Below, one piece after another: positions 45,274 through 53,403 of a stretch of DNA of 64,000 nt; positions within the stretch are counted from its first letter, which is position 1; every line of letters starts with the position of its first letter. The DNA is taken from positions 38,136 through 102,135 of the forward strand of contig JBBSBV010000010.1 in the NCBI GenBank assembly GCA_038250905.1, in the 5' to 3' direction. This DNA comes from JAENVU01 sp038250905 (GTDB lineage: Bacteria > Actinomycetota > Acidimicrobiia > IMCC26256 > JAENVU01). A model generated the notes under the pieces. It made no database searches, was not told where the DNA came from, and worked only from the letters and a program-made list of their open reading frames with translations. The position numbers and the translations under genes were made by a program.

Positions 45274-45807
45274 TCAGCCGTTGCCGGCGAGCGCGTCGAG
45301 CACGCTCGCGTCGGGCCCGGAGCGTTTCATGAGGTGGTTGACCGCGCCGAGCAGCCGGAAGTGCTGATCGTGGTCGGCGTCGTCGAGGAGGAGCAGCCGG
45401 CTCAGGCCGCGATGCTTGATCGTCACGACGGTGGTGGCGCGATCGAACACGAGGAAGCTGCGCGCGGGCGCGCCGTCGGCCGCCGGCGCGATCACGTGGA
45501 TGTCTGCCGCAGTGACCGCGACGATGAACGGCTGGGCGAGTGCGTACCGATCCGGATCGTCGTCGCCGAGGCCGGAGAACGCACCCGCGAGCGCGGCCAC
45601 TGCGCCGAGGTTGGGTCCCAGGACGGCGCCGAGGTGGTGCCCACCGACGGTCCCGTGCTCGATCGTCTCGCGGGTGACACCGTTGGGCCAGAAGGCCCCG
45701 GCGGCCAGGATCGGAACGCCTGCGACGACCGTGCGGGCCTGCTCGGCCAGTTCGGTCTCGGTGGCGGCGAAGATCCTTTCGGCGGTCTCGGGCATCGGTG
45801 ACGTCAC
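45274..45807 (-). CDS. Hypothetical protein coupled to a diguanylate cyclase
   Basis: 177 residues. Its GTG overlaps the TGA of the diguanylate cyclase gene (45804-45807); an ATG four codons later is possible. No family recognised. It has a glycine/alanine-rich helical segment (HHLGAVLGPNLGAVAALAGAFSG) followed by alternating strands (FIVAVTAADIHVIAP; SFLVFDRATTVVTIKHRGLSRLLLL), which looks like a small PH-like or YcaC-type beta fold. The coupling suggests it works with c-di-GMP signalling (inference). Confidence 0.65.
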   Translation of the reverse strand: MTSPMPETAERIFAATETELAEQARTVVAGVPILAAGAFWPNGVTRETIEHGTVGGHHLGAVLGPNLGAVAALAGAFSGLGDDDPDRYALAQPFIVAVTAADIHVIAPAADGAPARSFLVFDRATTVVTIKHRGLSRLLLLDDADHDQHFRLLGAVNHLMKRSGPDASVLDALAGNG

Positions 45808-47648
45808 GCGACGCGCACCTGGTTCTTGCCGCTCCGCTTGGCTTCGTACATCGCGGCGTCGGCCCGAGCGAGGAAGGCGGTGACGTCCTCCTCGGCGGCG
45901 GAGGCGGTGGCCACACCGACCGAGGCGCGCAACTGGACCGCTCGGCCACCGAGAATCATCGGCGCGGTGAACGCGTGCGTGAACCGGGTGGCGAGTTGCT
46001 CGATCGCGAAGCGCCCAGTCGCGTGGAGGCCCAGCACTGCGACGAACTCGTCCCCGCCGATCCGCGCGAGCGCGTCGTCCGGCCGGAGGGCCCGCTGCAT
46101 CCGCGAGGCGACTTCCCGGAGCACGTGGTCGCCGGTCTCGTGGCCGAACTCGTCGTTGATCTCCTTGAAGTCGTCGAGGTCGACGAACGCAAGTGCGAGA
46201 CCATGGAGTTCGCCGCGCCGCCAGCGGGCGAGTTCCCGCTCCAGTTCGTCCCGCAGGCCGAGGCGGTTGGTGAGCCCGGTGAGCGGATCGTGCATAGCGA
46301 GGTGCGCGAGGCGACGCTGGGTCTGCTTGAGGTCGGTGATGTCGCGTGCGACGAAGGCGAAGCTCTCGACCCGACCGTCGGCCGACAGCCGCGGAACGCA
46401 GAGCACCGAGACCGGGACGGTCGCGTCGTCCACCGAGATGGCGAGTTCGCCCCGCCACGACTGCCCGGCGAGGATCTGCTCGAGGGCGGTGGCGAAGTCC
46501 TGCCCGTCGTCGGCGCGCTCGCCGGTCAGGACATCGGCGAGGTTGGAGAGTCCGGCGGTTTCGAGCTGGGCGAAGTGCTCGTGGCCCGAGCCCTTCACGT
46601 GCGTGATCGACAGGTCGGGGCTGCACACGAGGACGAGATCCGATCCCGCGCGCAGGGCGTCGACGAGGCGGTCGATGTCGGCGCGGGCCTCCATGACGTC
46701 GGTGATGTCCACCAGGGTCACGATCACACCGAGGATCTGGTCCTTGCTCTGTTGGGGGACTGCGGCGACGCGAATCCACACCGCGCTCTCGCCGTGGGTC
46801 ACCCGCGCGATGTGACGTTGAGTGCCGTCGCCCGAGAACGCCGAATCGACGATCGCGAGCACGGATGCTTCGTCGGCCGGATCGAAGTGCTCCGTCCAGC
46901 TTTCGGTACCGGCGTCGCCGATCCCCAGCAGCCCGCGCGCGAGCGCGTTCAGGAACACGGGGTGGCGCCGGCCGTCGACGACGACGATGCCCGTCGGCGC
47001 GGCTTCGGCCAACGAATAGAACGGGCTGTCGACCAGTCCGACCTGGGTGTCGATGGCCTCGTTGACGCGCGAACAGATGACGACACCGTCGAGCCACGGG
47101 TCGGCGACCCCGCTGACCGTGTCGAGCGAGACGAGTTCCCAGTGCTCCTCGCGCGCCGGATGTTTGATCCGGGTCGTGTACGACTGGCGGAGCCCGGGCG
47201 CGGCGAGGGCGTCGGAGAATCGTTGCAGTGCATCGGTGAGGTCGTCGGGATGGAGTTGCTCGATGACGTGGGTGTCGACCGACCAACTCGACGGCTGCCG
47301 GCGCCGGGGTGTGAGCTTCCACGCGAGGCGCGCTTGGTCGTCGAGGACGAAGCAGTCCGCGAAGAGGCCTTCGAGGATCGCCCGGGCGCGGAGTTCGTCG
47401 GTGACCTCGGTGGCGATCACCACCCGACGCCCGTCGGTGTCGGTGGTGTCGAGCCGGTACCAGGCGACGATCCCGTCTCGACGGTGGCGGGCGAATCCGT
47501 CGTCGGTGGTGTCGAAGAGGTCGGCCCAGGCGGAACCGAGGAGCTCGCGGGAATCGAGACCCTGCGCGGCCGTGTTGCAGGCCACGATCAAACCGCGTTC
47601 CACCACGAAGGTGGGCAGGGCGATGGCTTCGATGGGTAGTTCCGACAT
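45804..47648 (-). CDS. PAS-containing diguanylate cyclase
   Basis: 614 residues, cytoplasmic. Several PAS-like units (about 1-80, 90-200, 205-330, 335-440; e.g. SPFYSLAEAAPTGIVVVDGRRHPVFLNALARGLLG) precede a GGDEF domain (~450-614): DPLTGLTNRLGLRDEL, FVDLDDFKEINDEFGHETGDHVL, RIGGDEFVA near 530, and RADAAMYEAKRSGKNQV. The active motif is intact and an inhibitory-site RxxD (RPDD) lies five residues before GGDEF. Makes c-di-GMP in response to an unknown PAS signal. It is followed by a coupled hypothetical gene. Confidence 0.95.
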   Translation of the reverse strand: MSELPIEAIALPTFVVERGLIVACNTAAQGLDSRELLGSAWADLFDTTDDGFARHRRDGIVAWYRLDTTDTDGRRVVIATEVTDELRARAILEGLFADCFVLDDQARLAWKLTPRRRQPSSWSVDTHVIEQLHPDDLTDALQRFSDALAAPGLRQSYTTRIKHPAREEHWELVSLDTVSGVADPWLDGVVICSRVNEAIDTQVGLVDSPFYSLAEAAPTGIVVVDGRRHPVFLNALARGLLGIGDAGTESWTEHFDPADEASVLAIVDSAFSGDGTQRHIARVTHGESAVWIRVAAVPQQSKDQILGVIVTLVDITDVMEARADIDRLVDALRAGSDLVLVCSPDLSITHVKGSGHEHFAQLETAGLSNLADVLTGERADDGQDFATALEQILAGQSWRGELAISVDDATVPVSVLCVPRLSADGRVESFAFVARDITDLKQTQRRLAHLAMHDPLTGLTNRLGLRDELERELARWRRGELHGLALAFVDLDDFKEINDEFGHETGDHVLREVASRMQRALRPDDALARIGGDEFVAVLGLHATGRFAIEQLATRFTHAFTAPMILGGRAVQLRASVGVATASAAEEDVTAFLARADAAMYEAKRSGKNQVRVA

Positions 47649-47828
47649 AGCTGTGTCCCCGGCTGCTCAGAGGAGTTCTCGTCGGAACCGAGGCATCGCT
47701 TGAGCGGTCGGTGCGAGCGGTTCGCTCGACCCCCGGGACGGACGGGCGGATGCTGACCCGTCCACCGGTGCATCGTCGGGATTGGTGCGGGTCCACGCCG
47801 TGGGCCGCGCGTACGATGGTGACCCCTC

Positions 47829-47902
47829 GGGGACGTAGCTCAGTTGGCTAGAGCACCTGCTTTGCAAGCAGGAAGTCGTGGGTTCGAGTCCCATCGTCTC
47901 CA
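47829..47902 (+). tRNA. alaT: tRNA-Ala (anticodon TGC)
   Basis: 74 nt. Acceptor GGGGACG/CGTCTCC (one G-T pair), D arm AGCTCAGTTGGCTAGAGC, anticodon arm CCTGC-TTTGCAA-GCAGG, T arm GTGGG-TTCGAGT-CCCAT, discriminator A; CCA not encoded. A -10-like TACGAT lies at about 47812-47817. Its 3' half (47868-47891) recurs at 58353-58376. Confidence 0.96.
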
Positions 47903-47965
47903 CTGACGTTGTGGGAACCACAACGTTGTGCCTGCATGCCGTGGTCATCAGCGAGCGACGCGTCC

Positions 47966-48619
47966 TCAGGGTTTCCCGCCGGGTTCCCACAAGGTCGCGT
48001 TGTAGTTGGCCTCGAGCGACTCGTCGATCTGCTCGACGGCAGCATCTCGGAGCGCCGGGATCTGGTCGCGGAGGATGCGGCCCAACGTCGGTAGCGTGGA
48101 TGTGTCGGGCCACGTCTGGGGGTTCCACAGTTCGCTGCGGCGGAGGGCCTTCGCGCAATGCATGTACTGCTGAGTGACCGTCACGCCGATCGCAGCCTTC
48201 GGCCGCCGGTCCTTCACCGCACAGGCATCGAGCATCGCCGGATCGGTGGTGATGCACGCGCGGCCGTTGACCCGCAGCGTCTCGTCGACTCCCGGGACGA
48301 GGAACAGCAACCCGATCCCTGAACCGGCGACGATGTTCGTGATCGAATCGAGCAAGTTGTTTCCGGCCAGGTCCGGGATCACAAGCCGATGATCGTCGAG
48401 CACGACCGCGAATCCTGCCGGGCCTCCCTTCGGTGAGACGTCGCCGGTGCCGTCGGGCGACGTCGTCCCGACGAGGACGAACGGCGCCGCGGCGATGAAC
48501 CTGCGGGCGTGGTCGTCGAGAGACCCGAGCACCTTGTCGACGGTGTTGCCTGGCATCCGGTAGAGCTCACGCAACTCGGATTCGGTGGTGACGACCGCAT
48601 CGAACCCCGGGTTGCTCAT
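47966..48619 (-). CDS. PPOX-type FMN flavoprotein (MSMEG_1061-like)
   Basis: 217 residues. Split-barrel flavin-binding fold of the pyridoxamine-phosphate-oxidase superfamily: FVLVGTTSPDGTGDVSPKGGPAGFAVVLDDHRLVIPDLAGNNLLDSITNIVAGSGIGLLFLVPGVDETLRVNGRA, then KAAIGVTVTQQYMHCAKALRRSELW. Likely an F420- or FMN-dependent reductase/oxidase of unknown substrate. The ATG at 48619 is preferred. First gene right of tRNA-Ala, pointing toward it. Confidence 0.88.
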   Translation of the reverse strand: MSNPGFDAVVTTESELRELYRMPGNTVDKVLGSLDDHARRFIAAAPFVLVGTTSPDGTGDVSPKGGPAGFAVVLDDHRLVIPDLAGNNLLDSITNIVAGSGIGLLFLVPGVDETLRVNGRACITTDPAMLDACAVKDRRPKAAIGVTVTQQYMHCAKALRRSELWNPQTWPDTSTLPTLGRILRDQIPALRDAAVEQIDESLEANYNATLWEPGGKP

Positions 48620-48900
48620 CGCTACGAACCTACCGGCGAGCGAGTGCCCCAGGCGCCCTCGCCAGCGCACCCGCCTTCGGTCGTGACAACCTCGACGAAC
48701 GTCGTACTGACGCTTCCATCTCGCGGCCACCGATCGCCATGTCGAGGTGGGACCCACGACCGGTAGCGGGGACGTGCACAGGACTTGACTCAGTCGTGCC
48801 CACCGCGGTGGGTACGGGTGGTCACTTCGCGGTGGTCACGGACAACGAAAGGTGCGTCCGAGCAGCCTGCATCTCGAGGCCGGCCGTCGCGGTGCTGGTC

Positions 48901-49095
48901 TCATTGGAGACCCGGTGGATCCTGAACGCGCTTGCGGTTCTGAAGGCCCCGTGCGGCCAGCCCGGCGGCGATGAGGAGCAGCACCGAGTAGACGACCTTG
49001 GCCGCGGCGTGGCTGGCAAAGAGCAAGCCCGGGACCGACACCACCACCAGAACGACCGCGACGGCAAACAGCATTCGCGATGACCGATTCGACAT
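48901..49095 (-). CDS. Small two-helix membrane protein
   Basis: 64 residues; GGGGAG 6-7 nt before the ATG at 49095. Two helices (MLFAVAVVLVVVSVPGLLFAS; VVYSVLLLIAAGLAARGL) with a basic C-terminal tail (QNRKRVQDPPGLQ). No family named. Divergent from the membrane-protein/winged-helix pair; the shared upstream region carries two palindromic operator-like sites. The 281 bp between this gene and 48620 hold nothing I can identify. Confidence 0.7.
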   Translation of the reverse strand: MSNRSSRMLFAVAVVLVVVSVPGLLFASHAAAKVVYSVLLLIAAGLAARGLQNRKRVQDPPGLQ

Positions 49096-49123
49096 GCTTC
49101 GCTCCCCTCATCTCCGATGCGTC

Positions 49124-49166
49124 ACTCTGCAGTACAGAGTCTACGTGGAACTCTACGATGCAGAGT
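49124..49166. promoter_or_regulatory. Two operator-like palindromes (ACTCTG-N5-CAGAGT type)
   Basis: ACTCTGCAGTACAGAGT at 49124-49140 is a dyad with 6-bp arms and a 5-bp spacer; ACTCTACGATGCAGAGT at 49150-49166 has the same right arm with one mismatch in the left arm. Their centres are 26 bp apart, between the divergent small membrane gene and the membrane-protein/regulator pair. Probably bound by the winged-helix protein encoded at 49755-50156. Confidence 0.6.
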
Positions 49167-49182
49167 GAAGGAGGTCAACGGC

Positions 49183-49758
49183 ATGCCGATCGATCCACTG
49201 GTCGCCGACTTGACGCTGGCCGAGGTGCGGGCCGCCCAGCGCCGCAATCGGGTCCGCAGCGGCTCGCTGCGGTTCCCGATGCTCGCGGTCGGCGTCCTGA
49301 ACCTGCTCGCAGCGCCGTGGGCGCTCGTCATGGGACGCGACCATCTGGGAATCTTCTTCGTGGTCGGACTTCCCATCGTGGCCTGGCGGACGGGCATCCA
49401 CCATCGACGTCGTGCTGACATCGAGGGCGTCAAGGCGCGGGTCGCGCCATGGGTCCTCAGCGCGTTCGGGTTGCTGGCGTTGAGTGCCGTCACGTCGCAC
49501 CTCGGCTTCACGAGTCACACCTACCTGCTCACCGAGATCGGCCCGACGCTCGTCTTCGCGTTCGGGTACCTGCTCCTCGGATGGTGGGGACACAACCGAC
49601 CACTCGTGTTGGCGACGCTCGGCATGATCGCCTTCAGCGTGGCAACGCCCGTCATCGCCGCGGGAGACGCGGGCCTTGCGCTGCAACTCGTCGTGGACGC
49701 GGCCCTCCTCATCGTCGCCGCGCGCCAGCCCGTCCCGTTCGCTGGACCAGCGGGATGA
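49183..49758 (+). CDS. Multi-pass membrane protein in regulator operon
   Basis: 191 residues. ATG at 49183 with AAGGAGG 8 nt upstream. A charged N-terminal segment (LTLAEVRAAQRRNRVRSG) precedes about five membrane helices (FPMLAVGVLNLLAAPWALV; LGIFFVVGLPIVAW; APWVLSAFGLLALSAVTSH; IGPTLVFAFGYLLLGWW; LVLATLGMIAFSVATPV). Resembles the membrane partners that often accompany small winged-helix regulators. Overlaps that regulator by an ATGA. Confidence 0.78.
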   Translation: MPIDPLVADLTLAEVRAAQRRNRVRSGSLRFPMLAVGVLNLLAAPWALVMGRDHLGIFFVVGLPIVAWRTGIHHRRRADIEGVKARVAPWVLSAFGLLALSAVTSHLGFTSHTYLLTEIGPTLVFAFGYLLLGWWGHNRPLVLATLGMIAFSVATPVIAAGDAGLALQLVVDAALLIVAARQPVPFAGPAG

Positions 49759-50156
49759 GCGATCACCCGATCCACCGCCTCAACGACGACGTTCACCAGC
49801 GCGTGCGCCTCGGGATACTGGCATCGCTCTCGGGAATCACGCGCGCCGACTTCGCACACCTCAAACGAGAACTCGGACTCACCGACGGCAACCTCGGACG
49901 ACACCTCGAAAGCCTCCAGAACGCCGGCCTCATCTCAACCCGCCGCCCCAACACGGGGGGACGGTCGCGCACCTGGGTTCAGATCACCGCCGCCGGCCGC
50001 GCCGCGCTTCGCGATGAGATCCGTGCCCTCAAGGACATCATCACCACGGTCGAGAGCAAGCCCGACGCGAGCGAGCCCTCGGACCACCCAGCCCGACGAC
50101 CACCATCGTCACCGCGCGCCACCACCCCATCGCCCGACGACTCGCCGCTCCGATGA
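49755..50156 (+). CDS. Winged-helix transcriptional regulator
   Basis: 133 residues. Starts DDVHQRVRLGILASLSGITRADFAHLKRELGLTDGNLGRHLESLQNAGLISTRR, the HTH_34/ArsR-like DNA-binding helices, then a wing (RSRTWVQITAAGRAALRDEIRALKDII) and a disordered Ser/Pro tail. ATG overlaps the previous stop. Likely represses its own operon through the two palindromes upstream. Confidence 0.88.
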   Translation: MSDHPIHRLNDDVHQRVRLGILASLSGITRADFAHLKRELGLTDGNLGRHLESLQNAGLISTRRPNTGGRSRTWVQITAAGRAALRDEIRALKDIITTVESKPDASEPSDHPARRPPSSPRATTPSPDDSPLR

Positions 50157-50206
50157 ACGGCACGACCCGGAACTCATCACCATGGAGCGGCAGCCGGCCG
50201 CCTCGG

Positions 50207-51700
50207 TCAGCCGGGGACACCCCAGCCGGGCCGGTACTCGAAGACCTCGGCCGCCGGCCGGCTGCCGAACCGATCGTCGAGCAGCTCCAGGTGGTCGAGG
50301 GTGACGAACGCGGGATGCTCGACTCCGCAGGCGTGGCTGAGCTGCAGCAGCTCGTGGCGCAGCTGGATCACGTACCCGGCGACCCGGGCCGACTTCGACG
50401 TCGGATCGATGCCGCGCTGGAGCCACGGTGAGTTCGTGGCGACGCCGGTCGGGCAGCGACCCGTGTGGCACCGGAGCGCCTGGATGCAGCCGATCGCCAA
50501 CATCGCCTCGCGGCCGACGTTGACGACGTCGCAGCCGAGGCCGAACGCGAGGAGGGCGTTGTCGGGCATCCCCAGCTTTCCGGACCCGGCGAACAGCACG
50601 CGATCCGTGAGGTTCGCTTCGGCGAAGATCCGGTAGGCGCGTGCGAACCCGACCTTGAACGGGAACGCGACGTGATCGGTGAACACGAGGGGACCGGCGC
50701 CGGTACCGCCTTCGCCGCCGTCGATCGTGAGCACGTCGATCCCGCGGTCGCCGTCGGCCATCAGCCGGGCCAGATCGCGGAAGAGGTCGAGCTGACCGAC
50801 CGCCGACTTGATGCCGATGGGCAGACCACTCTCCGCCGCGAGCAGCTCCACGAAATCGAGGAGGCTGTCGGCGTCGGAGAACGCCCGGTGATGCGGGGGA
50901 CTGAAGCAGCTGACACCTTCGGGGATGCCACGCAACGCCGCGACCTCGGCGGTGACCTTCGGGCCCGGGAGGATGCCGCCGAGCCCGGGCTTGGCGCCTT
51001 GGCTCAGCTTGATCTCGATCATCCGGATCTCGGGGTGGGCGGCGACGACGGCGCGGAAGCGGGCCAGGTCGAAGCGGCCGTCCCGGTCGCGGCATCCGAA
51101 GTACCCGGTACCGATCTGCCAGACGAGCTCACCGCCGTGCGCGTGGTACGGGCTGATGCCGCCTTCGCCCGTTCCCTGATAGCAGCCCGCGAGCGCGGCG
51201 CCACGGTTGAGCGACTCGATGGCCCTGGCGCCGAGCGATCCGTAGCTCATGCTCGAGATGTTGACGATCGAGGCGGGTCGGAACGCGCGGACCCGGTGCC
51301 GCGCTGCGCCGGCGACCTTGGCGGCGGGGACCGCGTAGGAGGGGTCGAAGTCGGCATCGCCGCGGTGCGGCTCGCGCCGCGGGAATGCGACCTGCTTGAT
51401 CACCAGGTAGCCGGGAGAGGACTCGAGGTCGTTGTCGGTGCCGAAGCCGAAGTGGGTGTCGGCGCCCTTGGCGGCGGTGTAGACCCACCGACGTTGGTCC
51501 CGACTGAACGGCTTGTCGGAGTCGTTGTCGACGACGATGTACTGGCGCAGCTCCGGACCGACACCTTCGAGCAGGTAGCGAAAGTGCCCGATCACGGGGA
51601 AGTTCCGCAGGATCGCGTGCTGCCGCTGGGTCAGGTCGTAGACGAAGACGACCAGGATGCAGATGCCGGCCAGCGCGAGCACCCAAACCCACCATGACAT
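50207..51700 (-). CDS. FMN-binding glutamate-synthase-family protein, membrane-anchored
   Basis: 497 residues. One N-terminal helix (WWVWVLALAGICILVVFVYDL) then a TIM barrel like the synthase domain of GltB: NISSMSYGSLGARAIESLNRGAALAGCYQGTGEGGISPYH, IEIKLSQGAKPGLGGILPGPKV, DVLTIDGGEGGTGAGPLVF, and the ALRCHTGRCPTGVATN cysteine cluster. Complete glutamate synthase also needs an amidotransferase domain and a beta subunit, which are absent. Such stand-alone proteins have an unknown reaction. The 260 bp to the next gene hold no ORF. Confidence 0.9.
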   Translation of the reverse strand: MSWWVWVLALAGICILVVFVYDLTQRQHAILRNFPVIGHFRYLLEGVGPELRQYIVVDNDSDKPFSRDQRRWVYTAAKGADTHFGFGTDNDLESSPGYLVIKQVAFPRREPHRGDADFDPSYAVPAAKVAGAARHRVRAFRPASIVNISSMSYGSLGARAIESLNRGAALAGCYQGTGEGGISPYHAHGGELVWQIGTGYFGCRDRDGRFDLARFRAVVAAHPEIRMIEIKLSQGAKPGLGGILPGPKVTAEVAALRGIPEGVSCFSPPHHRAFSDADSLLDFVELLAAESGLPIGIKSAVGQLDLFRDLARLMADGDRGIDVLTIDGGEGGTGAGPLVFTDHVAFPFKVGFARAYRIFAEANLTDRVLFAGSGKLGMPDNALLAFGLGCDVVNVGREAMLAIGCIQALRCHTGRCPTGVATNSPWLQRGIDPTSKSARVAGYVIQLRHELLQLSHACGVEHPAFVTLDHLELLDDRFGSRPAAEVFEYRPGWGVPG

Positions 51701-51960
51701 CGCTCCACCTTGGCGAAGTATCCGCGGGTCACCTAGGGCCGATCGGCCTTATGTGCTGGGTCGCGACCTCGGTGCGGTCGGGTGCGGTCGGTATCCGATC
51801 GGCCGTATCGATGCGTCTTCGTTCACCCGGCCTGGACGGCGCTCCACGTCGACGTCCCGGCCGACCGGGGCCTTTCGGCTCTGTCCAGAGTGGCGGCGAA
51901 CGGTTTGGCTGGGCAGGATGCTGGGTCACGTTCGAACGTGAGCAATCGGGGAGAGTACTG

Positions 51961-53307
51961 ATGAGGACACGGACCGCACGGCTGATGATCGGTTTCGTGG
52001 CGCTGACGCTCGCTGCGAGCGCTTGTGGCAGCTCGAAGTCGAGTTCGTCGTCGGGTGGGGGCTCGGGAAGCTCCACGACGAAGCCGGCGACGAACGATCC
52101 CGCGATCAACCAATGGGCGATCGACTACACGGGCGGCACGGCGCAGAAGGCGACGGGCGCGCCCGTCAACATCGGCTACGTCAACCAGGACGCCTTCTTC
52201 CCCGAGTCGACGATCGGCGTGGACGCGGCGGTCGCGTACGCCAACGCCGAGTTGAACGGAGCCGACGGCCGTCCGATCCACATCGTCAAGTGCGAGGTCG
52301 TGGCGGCCTCCGACGGCGGGAAGTGCGGCGCCCAGATGGCGAACGACCCGTCGATCCAGCTCGTGCTGACCGGCACGCTGCTCGACGGCAACACCGAGCT
52401 GTACAACTCGTTGAACGGGAAGAAGGCGGTGTTGATCGGCAACGGAGTGACCCCCGCCGACTTCACGACTCCTGCGGGCGAGGCCTTCGTGGCCGGTGCA
52501 CCGGGCGTGCTCACCGGAATGGCGAACTTCGTCATCGACCAGTTCCACCCGAAGACGGTGGCGTTGCTCGCCAACGACAACGCCGCGGGCCACGCCGGCA
52601 CGGCCGTCATCATGCAGCCGATCTTCGCGAAGGCGAACGTCGACGTGAAGACGGTGTTCGTTCCGGACCAGGCCAACGGTGCGCAGGTCCAGTCGGCGAT
52701 GCAGGCGGCGGGTGCGGGCAAGGCCGACGCGTTCGTGTCGATCCTCACGCTGCAGACCTGCATCAGCATGTACGACGCGGTGAAGACGCTCGGCATCAAG
52801 CCGACCGTGATCACCACCGGTTTGTGCTTCGGAACCCCGATGACCGATCACCTCAAGCAGGCCGGCGACTCCGGGACGTACCCGGACGGCTGGTACTTCG
52901 GCGACTACGGCTACCTGTACTTCTTCCCGTCGTCGACCCCGGGAATGCAGGAGTCCGGCATGAACACCTACCTCGCGAAGGTCCAGGAGTACGGCAAGCC
53001 GGCACCGGGAGCGAAGACGCTCGAGTACAGCGGCTTCGCCGGACCGATGTTCTCCAATGTGCTGACCGCGGTGAAGTTCGTCAACGAGATCGGCGCACCG
53101 AAGCTCTCGGTCACGGCGCTCGACGCGAAGCTCCGCGGGTTCACCGGCCCGATGATGTTGCAGGTCGGCCCGCTGAAGTGTGGTGTGACGCCCTACGTCT
53201 CGGTGTGCGGTCACCAGATCGGGATCGACCAGTACAAAGGTGGCAAGTGGATCAGCATCGCCGACGGTCACAACGGCAAGCCGATCGACACCCTGGCCGG
53301 GGGCTGA
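51961..53307 (+). CDS. ABC transporter substrate-binding lipoprotein (branched-chain/type I periplasmic)
   Basis: 448 residues. Lipoprotein signal peptide with lipobox LAASAC (Cys near residue 21) then a Ser/Gly linker. Periplasmic-binding fold: VNIGYVNQDAFFPESTIGVDAAVAYANAELNGADGRPIHIVKCE, VALLANDNAAGHAGTAVIMQPIF, then KTLEYSGFAGPMFSNVLTAVKFVNEIG. GGGGAG 7 nt before the ATG. First gene of a four-gene transport operon. The ligand is not known; amino acids, amides and aromatic acids all occur in this class. Confidence 0.9.
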   Translation: MRTRTARLMIGFVALTLAASACGSSKSSSSSGGGSGSSTTKPATNDPAINQWAIDYTGGTAQKATGAPVNIGYVNQDAFFPESTIGVDAAVAYANAELNGADGRPIHIVKCEVVAASDGGKCGAQMANDPSIQLVLTGTLLDGNTELYNSLNGKKAVLIGNGVTPADFTTPAGEAFVAGAPGVLTGMANFVIDQFHPKTVALLANDNAAGHAGTAVIMQPIFAKANVDVKTVFVPDQANGAQVQSAMQAAGAGKADAFVSILTLQTCISMYDAVKTLGIKPTVITTGLCFGTPMTDHLKQAGDSGTYPDGWYFGDYGYLYFFPSSTPGMQESGMNTYLAKVQEYGKPAPGAKTLEYSGFAGPMFSNVLTAVKFVNEIGAPKLSVTALDAKLRGFTGPMMLQVGPLKCGVTPYVSVCGHQIGIDQYKGGKWISIADGHNGKPIDTLAGG

Positions 53308-53403
53308 TCGGAGGAGCATCGGGTCGACCGGGAAGTCGGAGATCGGCTATCCCATCCGACACGTCGCATCGGGGGGCCTCACTGTGAACGGTCGACGACG
53401 ACC

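Noticed and set aside
51737..51805. GGCCGATCGGCC palindrome and a second CCGATCGG in the transporter leader
   Set aside because: Short GC-rich palindromes are expected by chance here and nothing else supports an operator.
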